Positions 35,818 to 48,164 are shown, counted from the first letter of the stretch. The stretch is DNA of 64,000 nt from Blumeriella jaapii (GCA_009599575.1 VWND01000009.1:682001-746000), one strand, 5' to 3'. Notes: generated from the letters alone by a model not told the origin. Numbers and translations are program-made.

Positions 35818-38800
35818 ATGGAGGGGGAGAAGAGTATGCTGGCACCACCGGTTGTCGTCAAGTTGCGGGCACAAGCCGGTGGTCAGATGGAACGATCTCT
35901 GACCGCGGACATCCGGGAGGAGAGGGAGGACTTGCGAGAGGCTGCAGAGCAGACCCTCAACGTCATCATGGATCTCGACCTGCAAGGGAAAATCAGATGG
36001 GTCAGCCCCTCGTGGACAGATGTGATCGGCACCGAATTTGAGACGGTGCATGGCAAGCCAATCAAGGACCTCCTCGTCAGCGAAAATAAGGACGTCTTTT
36101 CCGAGGTGGTGGAGTCGATGAAGGAGGACGATTCCCGAAGCCAGATCGTTCGCTTCTCGGTTCAATTAGGCCCCGCCTCGAAACTGGCCCCGATCGATGT
36201 TCTCATGGGCGAGGTCGACCTGGAGGCGTCCAGCGAGCCTGCGATCATCGAACTCGAGGGACAGGGGATCATGGTGCACGACCGATCGTCTGGAGGAGAG
36301 AGCCATGTAGGTGACTTTGCGGTAGCTGTCTATATGTATATTTACTGACAGATCTAGGCGATGTGGATGATCAGACCGTGGCTCGCCCCACGAGAAATTC
36401 AAATCGACCTCCCTGACGTTATTGTCGAGTCACTGGGTTCGGGGGCCGAGGTGCTCGCAAGCCATCTCACCACGCTGGCTGAGGCTGGTCTCGAGGATCC
36501 CGGTAACCATGCTCCCCCCCTACCAGTCCTCTGTCGAATCTGCGAGCGCCAGATTCCTCCGTGGTGGTTTGAGAAGCACACGGAGCTATGCCTGCAAGAG
36601 CACAAGGCCGAGATGGAAGTTCAGATGTGTCAAGAGAATCTGACTGAGCATCGTCATGCCATCGTCAAGGTCCTCGACGCGCTCGAGGCCCGAAAATCAC
36701 GGCCAATTTCTGGTGATCAGGCTCCTCTGGCACACCCACAGGCCGAGTATAAAGGGATGGCAATTGGTCCAAGTCCATCTCCGTCATCTTCTGGGAGTGC
36801 GTCTCCGGGAGTATCGACAGACAGAGCAAGAGACCAGTCTAGACCGGGGTTCGGCCATGCACGAGCACGATCCTTTGCTGTTCGAAGACCTCAGGCGAGA
36901 ATCGTGGAACTACTTCTGGATCTCTGCGACACGGCGTTGGAGATCACTCCAGCTATCAAGGAAGCACCGGCCCAAGCTGCAGGTGAATTTCGCACGCAGT
37001 CCCCTCAATCGGAGTCGCGGATCTCGCAAGTCGTGCAATGGCAGTCACCAACCCACAACGCAATCGAGCAAGAGCAGGGTATGGCCGTGCTTTGTCAAGA
37101 TACCGAGCAAGTAGCCAAGGCGAAGGTCGAGGCTGTTCTGCGCCACCGTAGAATTATCGAGTACTCTGAGCGTATTCGCATCGAATTCTCGGTACTTGTG
37201 CAAGATTGCATCGATGAGGCATTGCGAAAAGCTGCCAAGTTTGCCGCTGGACATCTCACCGATTCCGAGGACGAGGAGAGAATTCCTGTTCACGAAGAAG
37301 GTTTTTTCCAAGGATCATTCGACGGGCCATCCTCTCTCGCAGCTGCTCTGCGCGACGCTGAAATGGGTCAACCCGGACGAACATCTTCCTCTGCGGTGTC
37401 GACCAGATCAAATAGCCCCAAAGAGTGTCCGACGCCCCGATCGCATACAGGCCAACAGAGCAATCTTTCCCTTTCCCAAGAATCTCGCCGGCAATCGATG
37501 TTCTTTGAAAGTGATGCTGGTGCCGACAGTGATGGTAGCCACAAGTCCTCCTCGACCATGTCTCGTCCCACGAGAACCGAATCCCCTGCGTCCGAGTTTG
37601 GTGATCTTCGACGTGCCGCCAGTTCTCGACAGCGCAACCGCCGGAGCATCATCCTTCCCGGAACAGCATCGCCACACAGACAAGAATCTCCGGTTCGCAT
37701 TCCTCAGCCGTCGTCGCCACTGCGAATCTCGAAGCCCCGTGGTTTGCCCATCCACGAAGGCGTGGTCTCCCCTACAGCCTCCCCTATGCTACCTGGAAGC
37801 GAGTTCACGTCTCCCGCCCTGATTCCTCACCATCCGCATCACCGACGTCAATCTTCCGCTGCTGGTTCGGATCCATCGCGAGCACCGCCGTCTCCACGTC
37901 TGAACACCGTCAGCGCCCCACAAGCTCGAGCAGTGCCGCCTTCTATAAAGGATTTTGAGATCATCAAGCCAATCAGCAAGGGTGCGTTTGGAAGCGTCTA
38001 CCTCGCTAAGAAGAGATCCACTGGCGACTACTACGCCATCAAGGTCTTGAAAAAGGCAGACATGGTTGCCAAGAACCAGGTCACAAACGTCAAGGCAGAA
38101 CGAGCCATCATGATGTGGCAGGGCGAAAGTGACTTTGTTGCGAAGCTGTACTGGACCTTTTCTAGCAAAGATTATCTCTATCTGGTTATGGAGTATCTGA
38201 ATGGAGGGGATTGCGCTTCGCTCATCAAGGTTCTCGGTGGTCTACCCGAAGACTGGGCAAAGAAGTACCTTGGCGAGGTCATTTTGGGTGTGGAGCATCT
38301 TCACAACCGCGGAATCGTCCATCGAGATTTGAAACCTGACAATCTTCTCATCGACCAGAAAGGACATCTGAAATTGACCGATTTTGGTCTGTCGAGAATG
38401 GGACTGATTGGTCGTCAGAAGCGCGTTCTCAACAGTTCGGCAACGGAACCTGCTCCAGATCTCCTGAAGCAAGGCCCATTTACACGCACAATGTCCATCA
38501 GCTCGTCTCGATCAACATCCTTTGACTTTCAAGGACACCACTCACCTGAATCTACTCCGCCCCAGACGACCCCGGATGTTGCTAGCCTAGCAACACCCTC
38601 GTACTTCAATCTCAGCCGTGAGAATACCCTTCCCAAGGAGTCCCGACGTGCTTCTGGCCGAAGCGACAGTGGCGGGAGCGACGCTCTGAATCATATGTTC
38701 AGCAGCTTCTCGCTCAATGACCATTCACAACAGCTGATGAACCAGAGAAAAGCCCCCATCGAGGAGAGCGAGAATGAGGCCCACACTTCGCCTGAGCTGT

Positions 38801-41455
38801 CATCATTGTATCCAACGACTAGCCAGACTTCAGATAAGCGCAACACGCCACCACCGGCGACCATGATGCCACCTCCCATGGCATTGTTCGATCCTGATGA
38901 CAGTAATCGACGTTTCGTTGGAACCCCGGATTACTTGGCACCTGAGACCGTCAACGGTGTCGGTCAGGATGAGATGAGCGATTGGTGGTCTGTGGGGTGC
39001 ATTCTGTTTGAATTCCTGTACGGCTATCCTCCATTCCACGCATCTACACCAGACGAAGTGTTTGAGAACATTCTCGCTCGGAGGATATCCTGGCCTGACG
39101 ATGAAGACGTTGATGTTTCCCCTGAAGCCAAGGATTTGATGAACAAGCTTCTCTGTCTAGATCCACGAGACCGCCTTGGTGCTAATAACGACGACAAATT
39201 TGCGTGCGGGGGAGAGGAGATTCGGAATCACTCTTGGTTTGAAGGCTTTCAATGGGACAAGCTCCTGGAAGACGATGCGCAATTCGTTCCGGCGCCCGAA
39301 AACCCAGAGGATACTGAGTACTTTGATACCCGTGGCGCTACCCTCCAATCGTTTGCCGAGGAAATGGAAGACCAGTCATCGCCGCCATCCACAACAGCGA
39401 GTGTCGAATACCACGAGCGACCTCACGATGCTCTTTCGCGTGTCAGATCCCAGGTCAACTCCATCAAGCGTGGTCTGATGCCGCTGCACATCCCGCCTCA
39501 TGTGCGAGATATGAAGAGCCGTAGACTTAGTGAACCTGTCGTCACGGATGATTTTGGTAACTTCGCTTTCAAAAACTTGCCAGTCCTGGAAAAGGCGAAC
39601 AAAGATGTCATTCAGAAGCTTCGAGCTGAGGCAATGGCTACTCAGAAACCAAACGCCATCAGCCCCGGCGGCGCAAGTACCGTCACCTCACCGGGGCCTG
39701 CTCTAGAAAGCAGTCCGATCTTACCTATGCCTATTCAGAGAACACTTTCAAACGCGAAGGTTACAAACAGACCTGCTTCACCATCTAATTCCTCCCCGAG
39801 CAGGGCATCTCAGCCATCCTCGCCATTGCTGGTTTCTTTCATCGCTGGACAGAACGAGGGTCGTCGCAAGACCTCGAGCAACTCTTCAAGCTTGTCTCAA
39901 TCAAGCAACTCCTTGGCGCCTGGCAACTTCTTCGACGCTCCTCGTGTGGGATCCAACCTGCAAAAGGCTTCGTCGGCAGTATCATCTCCCATCAAGGCCC
40001 GAGGAACGCCGGCGCCTCTTGGGTTGTCGCCGCAGAAATTGCAGACGCCGAGACAATCCAGCAGCTCTTCAACCCGAGCTCGATCTCAGACAGTCGGCTC
40101 GCAAGAAGGAAGTCCGACTCCACAGGACATGTTGTCTCATCGCAAACGTCGAAGTCAGGTCTTTGACATGTCTCCATCGTCATCCGACAACGAAGGCGAC
40201 AAGGCCAATGCTCTTCTCCGTGTTCAACGTCGACGCCAAAGTTCTCGACGCATGTCACAGATTACCCTGGCCGACGGACCTACCTTTCGTCCCCTTGATG
40301 TTCTCATTTGTGAGGATCATCCAGTCTCGCGAATGGTGATGGAAAAATTGCTAGAGAAGCTACGATGCAGGACTATCACGGTTGCAAATGGTTTCAAAGC
40401 TATGCAGGTCGCCACAAGCGAGGTAAAATTTGACATCATCATGATGGAGTTCAAATTGCCGCAGATCAACGGCGCAGACGTTGCCCGTATGGTTAGAGAT
40501 ACCAAGAATGCGAATTCTGCCACGCCGATTGTTGCCGTTACTGGTTACTTAAAGGAGCTACAGGCACCCCATCATTTTGACTTTCTGATTGAGAAGCCTC
40601 CAACGACATCGAAATTGACAGAAGCCATGTGCCGTCTGTGCCAGTGGAAGGCCCCATCCCCAGGACAAATCACATCCAATCCGCTTGGGCTTCCTCAGCC
40701 ATCCAATCTTCGACAAGAGAGCTTAAGACTAGAGGATAGCCCGACTTCCATTTCTGGTTCTTACGGTCAAGTTCCTGGTAGCTACCGGGGTTCCAGCCGA
40801 GCGGACTCGTTGAATTCGAGTGCTTTTGGCGACTCGGAATTTCAAGCAGGTGAAGAGGTACAGGTCAGTGTTCGACGACCTACGGACGAGTGGGGAGATG
40901 CCCGTGACGGTCTCGGCATCAACGAAGATGCCATCCTGGACTCGCGCGATCTTCCTAAACCTCAAGCTCCGCACCTTCTTCGGGAAGAATCCGCCCCTGG
41001 TCGTATGGAACTAAGAACCCCTGTGCGGCAAACATCTATGGACAAGATGAAAGCAAAGCGGGAGTCGATGGAGAAGCACCGACATGAATGCGCCGAATCA
41101 GGTGATGATGAGGATGAGATTATGGGAGACGTTTCAGTCCGTGAAAAGAGTCCCAGAAACGCCTCTAAAACACCGTGGGTCGAAGCTAGGCACCGAAATG
41201 ATGCGTACGAATAGTCGAGGGAGCATTGTGTCGAGTTCGGATGTAACAATCTCTGCAGACACCATCGAGCCGCCACCAACAGTCGCAGAAGAACAGCCAC
41301 CGGCATCTGAGATCTCCGGTGCGAGTCTGACTCCTCCGGAGGTGTTCACAACACCCGGCGAGAATGTTTTTGAATTCGATTTGAATGAAACCCCCCGACC
41401 ACCAACCTCCACACAATCCGACCCAATGGATGTCGCACAAACACCTCGAGCATAG
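35818..41455 (+). CDS. rim15: Rim15/Greatwall-type serine/threonine kinase with PAS and receiver-like domains
   Basis: Nutrient-signalling AGC kinase; yeast Rim15 phosphorylates endosulfines, which then inhibit PP2A-B55. The start at 35818 has an ideal CACCATGG context. Exon 1 is 35818-36306; a 51-bp intron follows (GTAGGT..CTAG, branch ACTGAC); exon 2 is from 36358. A PAS-like region lies at about residues 40-130 (LNVIMDLDLQGKIRWVSPSW). Next is a Cys/His cluster LCRICERQIPPWWFEKHTEL. The kinase domain starts at about 695 (ISKGAFGSVYLAKK), with Lys725, HRD 818-820, DFG at 838-840 and GTPDYLAPE at about 1018. The insert of about 180 residues in the activation region is the Greatwall hallmark. 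A receiver-like domain starts at about 1477 (LDVLICEDHPVSRM). The C-terminus needs a frame change: the open frame stops at 41214, while the conserved GTEMMRTNSRGS tail lies in the next frame to 41455. A 49-nt segment, 41102-41150, would join them (1,845 aa). Confidence 0.93.
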
Positions 41456-43136
41456 GCAGCATCGGAACAAAAATGGTTGTGACTTGAGGTGCACCAAATA
41501 AGAACACACCTTTTTCTTTTATCAAAATCGCTACTTTGGCTTTGCTTCCAGTTTATCACGATAGCGCGGCGTTCTGGATGTCCCGGGTGGACTTGGCGGC
41601 GGAGTTGGGGTTGCAGCAGTGTTTTGCTTGGACCTGGCTGGGCGTTCCTGGCCATTTGCTGCATTTACAAACGGCGTGATATCGCCTTCTTCTCAACTAA
41701 AAAAAAATATGTCTTGTGGTATTTGGACTTTTCCAGACCGCTGCTACTACGTCACTCTCTAAATTTCATTTGTATACTGTTTGGGAATTCGGGGCGGGAG
41801 GAGAAAGGTGAAGTTGATCATGTGGGGATTGTTTGCTTGCGTGCGGATGGTTTAGGCGGAGTTGGTGAGTTGGGGGAAAGAGCCCTGCTGTGAGGAGAAA
41901 CTTGGGCTCGCAATGAAGAATTGTAGACTATGAGACTTGAATTAAAAAACATCAAATTGCTTGGGACTTGTGATTTAGTTGGATTCCGCGGCTGATCAAG
42001 AGGAAACGTGAAGACCTGTAGCTCAAGGAGTTGCGAGAATGCTTATTCTGCAGAGTTTTTACAGCTTCTAATCTTATCAGGAGCTACGTTGAGCGCAAGC
42101 TGGTCGGCGTGAACAATTAGTAGGCGAGGTGTTTACTTTGTTATTCATCTGTAGGGCGGAGAATTAAGTGACATGTCAAAGCACTTCCTCTCCGGTTTAA
42201 AGTCGTTACTCAACCTATCATCGACTCAATGTGAACGCTTTGAATATCGTGCGACGAATAGAAAATGATCTTCTTTTGGTTTTCTATCTCTCATAGAACA
42301 AAAGTTTCTCTCGATCTGTGGTTCCAGTACATTTTTTTATTAATTGAAATGCGTAACGGGCCATGATCGGCCGGCCATTCGACCCCCCCCTCATTCCCCC
42401 GCCCCCAATCTCGATACCCTGGGTAGAGTTCTACCCAATAACTCGGCTGTTTTCCAGCCCGGGTCTCGTTGAGCATTGTAACAATATGCGAATCCGGCAG
42501 ACTTCACCTATCCATCTGGCCCGTATTGCCTGGCTTTGTAAATCCTGAACTCAGCGTCCGCAACCTGCACTCGCATTGGTCCTGGTAGCCTTACATACTC
42601 TAATAGCTGCCGTTCTGCTGATATCATAAGGGCGGGGGGGAACTTTTTTCTGACGGGAATTTGCAAGCTTTTTTTCTACACCCGTGTCGATACGCTCAAT
42701 CTGTCTGCGGTGGATTTTGGTCGAAAGAATTGTTACTTCTCGGCTTTTTCCAATTTTCTTCTTGAAATTCAATCAGAAAAGTTCGAAGTCTACCAAATCT
42801 CCTTTGTGAGCTAGCGGCCGCATGCGCTATTCACTTTGACCGACAAGGATTCCATAGATGCATGTTGAATAAAAGTTGATTGATCAATAGCTACAGCGGG
42901 GCGGGCTGTGGCCATTTAGTAAGCGAGCCGGAAAGTAAACATCTAAGCGAGCTTGCTTGAATCGTCCTGTCGACACCGATATAGGTTTGACACAGTACGT
43001 CAAGCGAACCACGGTAACACGGCTAATTGAAAATCGTACGTTCCCGTAAAATGGTTCTACGATAAAGTTCCGTCAAACTATTAATAAGGCAGATTATCAT
43101 AAGCTCGAAAGCCTGCTCTTTCCGGTAAAGTAACCG
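41456..43136. other. Convergent intergenic region, kinase and GH30 3' ends
   Basis: No gene supported. Moderately AT-rich, with a short C run near 42388. Confidence 0.45.
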
Positions 43137-45438
43137 TCATTTTGGAGTCTCTCTCTGGCAAGCCGAGATAAGACATTGCGCAGGCCCCAACAGCCTCGCG
43201 GGGGGGAAATCCGTATACGGCACTGGAAGCTCCGGCTTGCTAGCCGTTGTCGTTGATTTCGTAGAGGAAGAGGTGGTAGAATTGGGGCACGCAGACTCTG
43301 TCCCCGTCCTGCTTGCCGTCCCATTCCACATCGGAAATTCACTATCCGTCGGCGCCGTCCCGTTACCTCCCCAAAGATGGGCAGACGGGATCAGCCAAGT
43401 TACCACGGCGAGTTGAGGCACCGTACCGTACCATACCGCGCCCGGGTGCGAGGTAAACGAGAGCTCCACCTCCTGGTCCGTGCCGTAGTTGTTCAGGAAG
43501 ATGACGGCCCAGCTGGAATCCGGATTCTGCACGGACATGATCAGGAACTGCGGTGCATCGGCCGTGCGACCCCCGTACTCGATGCCCTGCCGGACGACGT
43601 GGTTCCAGGCGCCGCGGCGGACGAAGCGCGAAAATTGCCCCATCATGTAATAGTCGTGTGTTTTGATGTAAGTCGTGCTGGAGTTCACAATGATGGAGCC
43701 GAGACAGGCGGTACCTGGCGTGGAGAGTCAGTAATAGATTTCAGACACGGGCTTGGGAATTAAAGCCCAGGATTCAAAAAGCTGTGCCAGCTAACTTACA
43801 TCCCCCATAAAGCGAGTGCGGTCCATAATTCGGATCGGTGCCCATTACCCAAAATGTGCCCCCAGAAGCCCCTGACTGCACTGAGGGAATGAATTGCTGT
43901 GCCATCCAAATGCTGGTGTCACTTGGTCGGTAACTGGCGCACTCCGTCATGAACTGGGGCGTAGAGGGAAAGGCTTGGTTGAAATGTTCGAGCACGGTGT
44001 AATTCACGTTTCCTGCATAACAGTGCCAGCCAACTCCACCAACCGTACCATTGGCAGCACCTTGGATCATCCGAGCTGGGTAGGCTGGCTGGTCGGTATT
44101 GTGGTCGTAGGCCAGCACTTTGACGTCGCGCTGGGCCAGAGCCTCTCCGAGCCCGCTATTCAGAATCCGAGCGGAGTCATCTGAACCGAGATACATGCAC
44201 GGATATCCTCCCTGGGCGCGTCAGTATGAATCGGAAGCTGAACTAGGAACATACTTGAGAGTTGAGTGGTTCGTTGATTAGCGTGATTCCGTTGACCTTG
44301 ACGCCCAAGGCCTGGTACGCGTCCAAGTATTTGACGAAGTACTGTCCAGCCTGGGTCGTGTATTGCGGGTCGAAGGTGTTGTTGAGGATCTGAGACCCGG
44401 CGAGCAGTCTGGGAGCGATGAACAGCCATTCTGCTTCATCCAGCCTGGGTAACTCCACGGCGAGCCAAAGAGGAAGACGTCGCTTTTGTATTGACCCATT
44501 CTGGCAATCATCTGTGCCTGCGATTGCTTAGTATATGAAGTACTTGGGAATCCTGAGAGCAGGGTGTCTCGAGACTCGGAGCTTAGACCTACCATTGCCG
44601 TCCCATGAGGTCCCAGATCAAAGTTTTCGAGATTCAGATCTGGTTTTCCTTGGTTGAAGTGCGGTCCGTTGTCATCAAAACTGTATTGGGTGTCGCTCAT
44701 ATCACTTGATCCGACTCTATTTGACTAATCAGTGGCCTTGAACGTATTAATTGACTTGGGCCTATATGTTTGGGAGAAGAACCGAGGACCTTTTGCCTGA
44801 TATAACTAGTCGCGTGACTGACACGTGACATCAGACTTGGTAGCAGAAAGCAATCTTTTGAGGACGAGGGTGATGCTTAAAAAGTATCCCGGGAAATACA
44901 CATTGGGATCGAAAACTGACGTGTGTCGCATAAATCCCATGTTATTACCCTGAGGGCCAAAAAGTTCAGCCATCAGCTTATCCAGCACACTGTCCTCTAG
45001 ACTCCCAAACGTTGAGACCGTAGAATCCGTCCATGCGTGGCCAAAGCCGAGCATCTCCTGCCTTTTGCCTTCAGGGGTATCGTCCACAATGACCGTTCTC
45101 TTTTCTGTCTGATTGATCAGTCTATTCCCACCTAAACGCCAACTCCTTTCGAATTCGCTTATCTAGAAACAAAACACAAACTCACGGTTGCAGCTGTTTC
45201 TATTCGGATCATCCAACGCCGGCGGCGTACTCGACGCCAACTGCCTCAATTCTTGGTCCGGATGAGAAGAGGCTATCTTTCCATCGGTGATATAGGCTTG
45301 TGCAACCAGTACAGGTCGAGTGAGATCCCCGATGCCGCCTTTGGGGCCGCTACCCCCGGAACTACCATAGTCGGCAATGGACTGAGCGGTGCTACCTGCA
45401 GCGAAGAGAGCGACCAGACGGCGTGGGGGCGGCAACAT
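43137..45438 (-). CDS. Secreted glycoside hydrolase family 30 glucanase (endo-beta-1,6-glucanase-like), one frameshift
   Basis: Secreted retaining glycosidase of the GH30 (alpha/beta)8 fold, probably cutting beta-1,6-glucan of fungal walls. Six exons: 45438-45186, 45104-44921, 44716-44593, 44517-44255, 44211-43800 and 43714-43137. Introns are 81, 204, 75, 43 and 85 bp. The N-terminus looks like a signal peptide (MLPPPRRLVALFAAGSTAQS). Landmarks are LGFGHAWTDSTV, GNNMGFMRHT, FGSPWSYPGWMKQNG, LINEPLNSQ with the acid/base Glu, GWHCYAGNVNY, and QFMTECAS with the nucleophile Glu. The exons total one base short of a multiple of three. The missing base lies at about 44424, between KQNG and FIAP, where the frame changes with no possible intron. 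It is therefore a pseudogene or an assembly error; all other motifs are intact. Confidence 0.85.
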
Positions 45439-45495
45439 GGTTGAAGTGAGTGACAACGACCAAAATAGAGCGAAAGGGATTCAAGGGAAAGATCG

Positions 45496-45510
45496 CTATA
45501 TAAATATAGG
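45496..45510 (-). promoter_or_regulatory. TATA element of the GH30 gene
   Basis: CTATATAAATATAGG, near-symmetric, about 60 bp upstream of the GH30 ATG. Well placed for a core promoter. Confidence 0.4.
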
Positions 45511-46822
45511 AGCACGGGCACGCCATGACTGCACCCTTCCAAAGCGGAGATGAGATAAGAGTACTGATATAGATTCACGTCGTCACACTTTTTACGTCAT
45601 CTCAGTATGCACACAGCCCCGAACCAAGACGGAAAAAAACGGATCGAAGTGTAGACATGCACAATCAAAGGTTGTCCACAGCTAAGCGAGAAATACGATG
45701 CACATTTCGACAAAAACACTTTTACAGACGATCAAAATGAGAATGTTGTAATTGATGCATTATTCTGATTCGAGAGCAGTTTTCCATTGTATTTGAAACG
45801 TGGATTCGTTGCGCTACAAATTCATTGTGAACAATCTGAATGACTTTTCAAGACTGATTCGGCAGCATATTTAACAGAGAAAATGGTGTCCGTGAAACAT
45901 CTACGTCGATTATATCAGCATACATAAAAGACCTGTGAAAGACAACTTGACGTCGCTCGCTTTCGAAGCTCTGAAAATGTTTTCGATATTGATCCAAAAG
46001 CTGGGATACCGCGGGAGCAAAGACTCGGGATATATTTACGAAAAAAGCTTTTTTTTTTTTTCAATCGTGGTTTTTACTTTTTTAAAACGTATATACTTTG
46101 AAATCTTTGGAACTATCGAAAGTTAATTCACAAATCTCATTAAAAACCCATCCTGCTTGCAAAGAAAAAAAAAAAGGCTAAAATAGCGGGCCTATTTGTA
46201 AAACACATTTTTTTTTTACTGTACATAACTGCTTTCACGAAGGCCCATTTTAGAAATAAGATTCCCCAGCTTAGCACGTCCTATGCCCTACGAAAGGCTG
46301 AGGTAGCTCTGCCCCTCCTGACGTTAATTAATATCATCATCAATAAAGCAAGGAGTTACGCACAAACATCAATCTTACATTATTTCACCCAAGTACGAAG
46401 TAGTCTGAGGTCGATCCCGTTCAGGGGGCCTAAGCGAGAGAAATATCCGGACACCATGCGACGTTTAGCTACTTAGCAATCACATGATTGCAACTCACGT
46501 ACTCACAGTCTTACACGTACTTGACTATTACCAACTTGATAAGGAGTTCAACAGTTGATCGCTTTTCGTTTCTGACGGGTAAGTTGGACCGGACAATACC
46601 AATTTTCAAGTTATATCCAAATTCGATTCAATCATCGCTCTCAACACTACGAAAAAGCATCATTCCCACAACATCCAACATAAAGAACATGACATTCCAC
46701 CACGATTCATCTGTTCACTCCCGGAGCTCCAGATATATCCCCTCGGAAGCAAGATAGGCATGAGTGCCTAAATCCAAGCAGGCCCATGCTGCAACTCCTC
46801 TCTCGCGAGCTTCGGTAGGAGC
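45511..46822. other. AT-rich intergenic region with an inverted repeat
   Basis: No gene supported. A and T runs lie at 46050-46060, 46166-46175 and 46209-46218. Arms CTAAAATAGCGGGCC (46178-46192) and GGCCCATTTTAG (46242-46253) can pair imperfectly around a loop of about 50 nt. This may be a hairpin downstream of the repeat-protein gene or the remnant of a small inverted-repeat element. Confidence 0.4.
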
Positions 46823-47290
46823 TTATCCCTCCAGAGCCTCCAATGCCGGCTTGACATGCTTAGCAGCTGGGATCGCTCCAACCTCTCGCTGCTCCAGAGC
46901 CTCCAATGCCGGCTTGACATGCTTCGCAGCTGGGATCGCTCCAACTTCTCGTTGTTCCAAGGCCTCCAATGCCGGCTTGACATGCTTAGCAGCTGGGATC
47001 GCTCCAACCTCTCGTTGTTCCAAGGCCTCAAGTGCTGGCTGAGTATGCTTCGCAGCTGGGATCGCGCCAACCTCTCGCTGCTCCAGAGCCTCCAATGCCG
47101 GCTTGACATGCTTCGCAGCTGGGATAGCACCAACCTCTCGTTGTTCCAAGGCCTCCAATGCCGGCTTGACATGCTTAGCAGCTGGGATAGCACCAAGATC
47201 CCGCTGGAGAAGAGCAGAGTTTCCTGGAACTGGGGCTGTGAGGGAGCCCGAAATCAAGGCGATGAGAGACAAAAGATTAGTGAGCTTCAT
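46823..47290 (-). CDS. Secreted repeat protein, six 21-residue units (candidate peptide precursor)
   Basis: Single-exon frame of 155 aa. Residues 1-18 (MKLTNLLSLIALISGSLT) are a good signal peptide; PVPGNSALLQR follows. Then come six tandem units of consensus EVGAIPAAKHVKPALEALEQ plus R. The first begins DLGA, the third has HTQ for HVK, and the last ends EALEG. Units are separated only by synonymous changes in many codons (for example the ALEQ codons), so the peptide sequence is conserved by selection and the repeat is not merely recent. The layout matches fungal Kex2-processed repeat proteins and dikaritin-type RiPP precursors. However, borders are Gln-Arg rather than Lys-Arg, and the units lack Cys and all aromatic residues. 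A UstYa-like gene is divergently placed 0.9 kb away. Function unknown; a structural or wall repeat protein is the main alternative. Confidence 0.8.
   Translation of the reverse strand: MKLTNLLSLIALISGSLTAPVPGNSALLQRDLGAIPAAKHVKPALEALEQREVGAIPAAKHVKPALEALEQREVGAIPAAKHTQPALEALEQREVGAIPAAKHVKPALEALEQREVGAIPAAKHVKPALEALEQREVGAIPAAKHVKPALEALEG
46826..47200 (-). repeat. 63-bp coding tandem repeat, six copies
   Basis: Five full 63-bp units and one 60-bp terminal unit, in frame within the secreted repeat protein. Confidence 0.95.
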
Positions 47291-48164
47291 TCTGAATTGA
47301 CGGCTTGGAGTCTGTAGAGCACGTGGAAGTCAGCCATAGATTCTCAAAAGTTTCTAACGAAAGATTTTCTAAGAGGATCAGACGCGAGAAGTAGCCGTTT
47401 CCGTCACATACCTGGTATTCTGTTAGGAAAGATGCGATGGAGTTGCTGAATCTCGTTCCCTGGCTTGAAGCTTGTCTCCCTGCTGTTGGGCTGTAAGATG
47501 GAAGATAGCAGGGTATAAATACTTGATCCTCGATAACATGAAGATCCATCTTGATCTGTCGAAAAAGCGGTATCTACTTTTGGAGTATCAGAGTATCACA
47601 ACCTCCAAAAGAAAACAGAAGGATCGGACATGCTGGTCTCCTCGGCCCTTTTTGCCGATTTACACCTCAACCACCACAGCTCAGCCTCTCCTCACCGCTA
47701 CCGTATCCGCGAATCAGGAATCATAGTTATTCCTCTGTGTTGAGGAGAAACGCCCATGGCCCTCGCCGATGCTGTGTAACCTATCGTGGAAGCGTAAAAC
47801 GCAAGCCAGATGATAGCCTTTACGAGCTGCCAAATGCTATACATAACATGGTGGGATCCAGATTATGACTGGATTTTGTTACACATATCACCATTCTGTC
47901 AACTCCGATACACAACGCATTCGATCTAGATCCTGCAGACGGAAACGTGCTGCGGCATCGGTGAGTCCGAGTCAAATGATCAGATATCGAATACGCGCCA
48001 ATCGATACAGTAGGAGTTTTCGAATTGGGTTATAGCCACTGCATCAACTCAGTTTCAGCGCCTAGATTGGATAAGACGAGTATCTTTGATATTTTCATCA
48101 GGTTCTCCCTTTCTCGGTGTCTCCAAATCGTCTACTCACGCATATCAGATATCTTTGATTCGTG
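47291..48164. other. Divergent promoter region
   Basis: Separates the repeat-protein gene (minus) from the UstYa-like gene (plus). A TATAAATA at 47514-47521 reads TATTTATA toward the repeat gene, 224 bp upstream of its ATG. No gene supported inside. Confidence 0.5.

Noticed and set aside
46764..47317. Plus-strand frames over the 63-bp repeats (for example the LTCLAAGIAPTSRCS repeat)
   Set aside because: The minus strand has the signal peptide, and its unit differences are mostly synonymous, so the plus frames are shadows.
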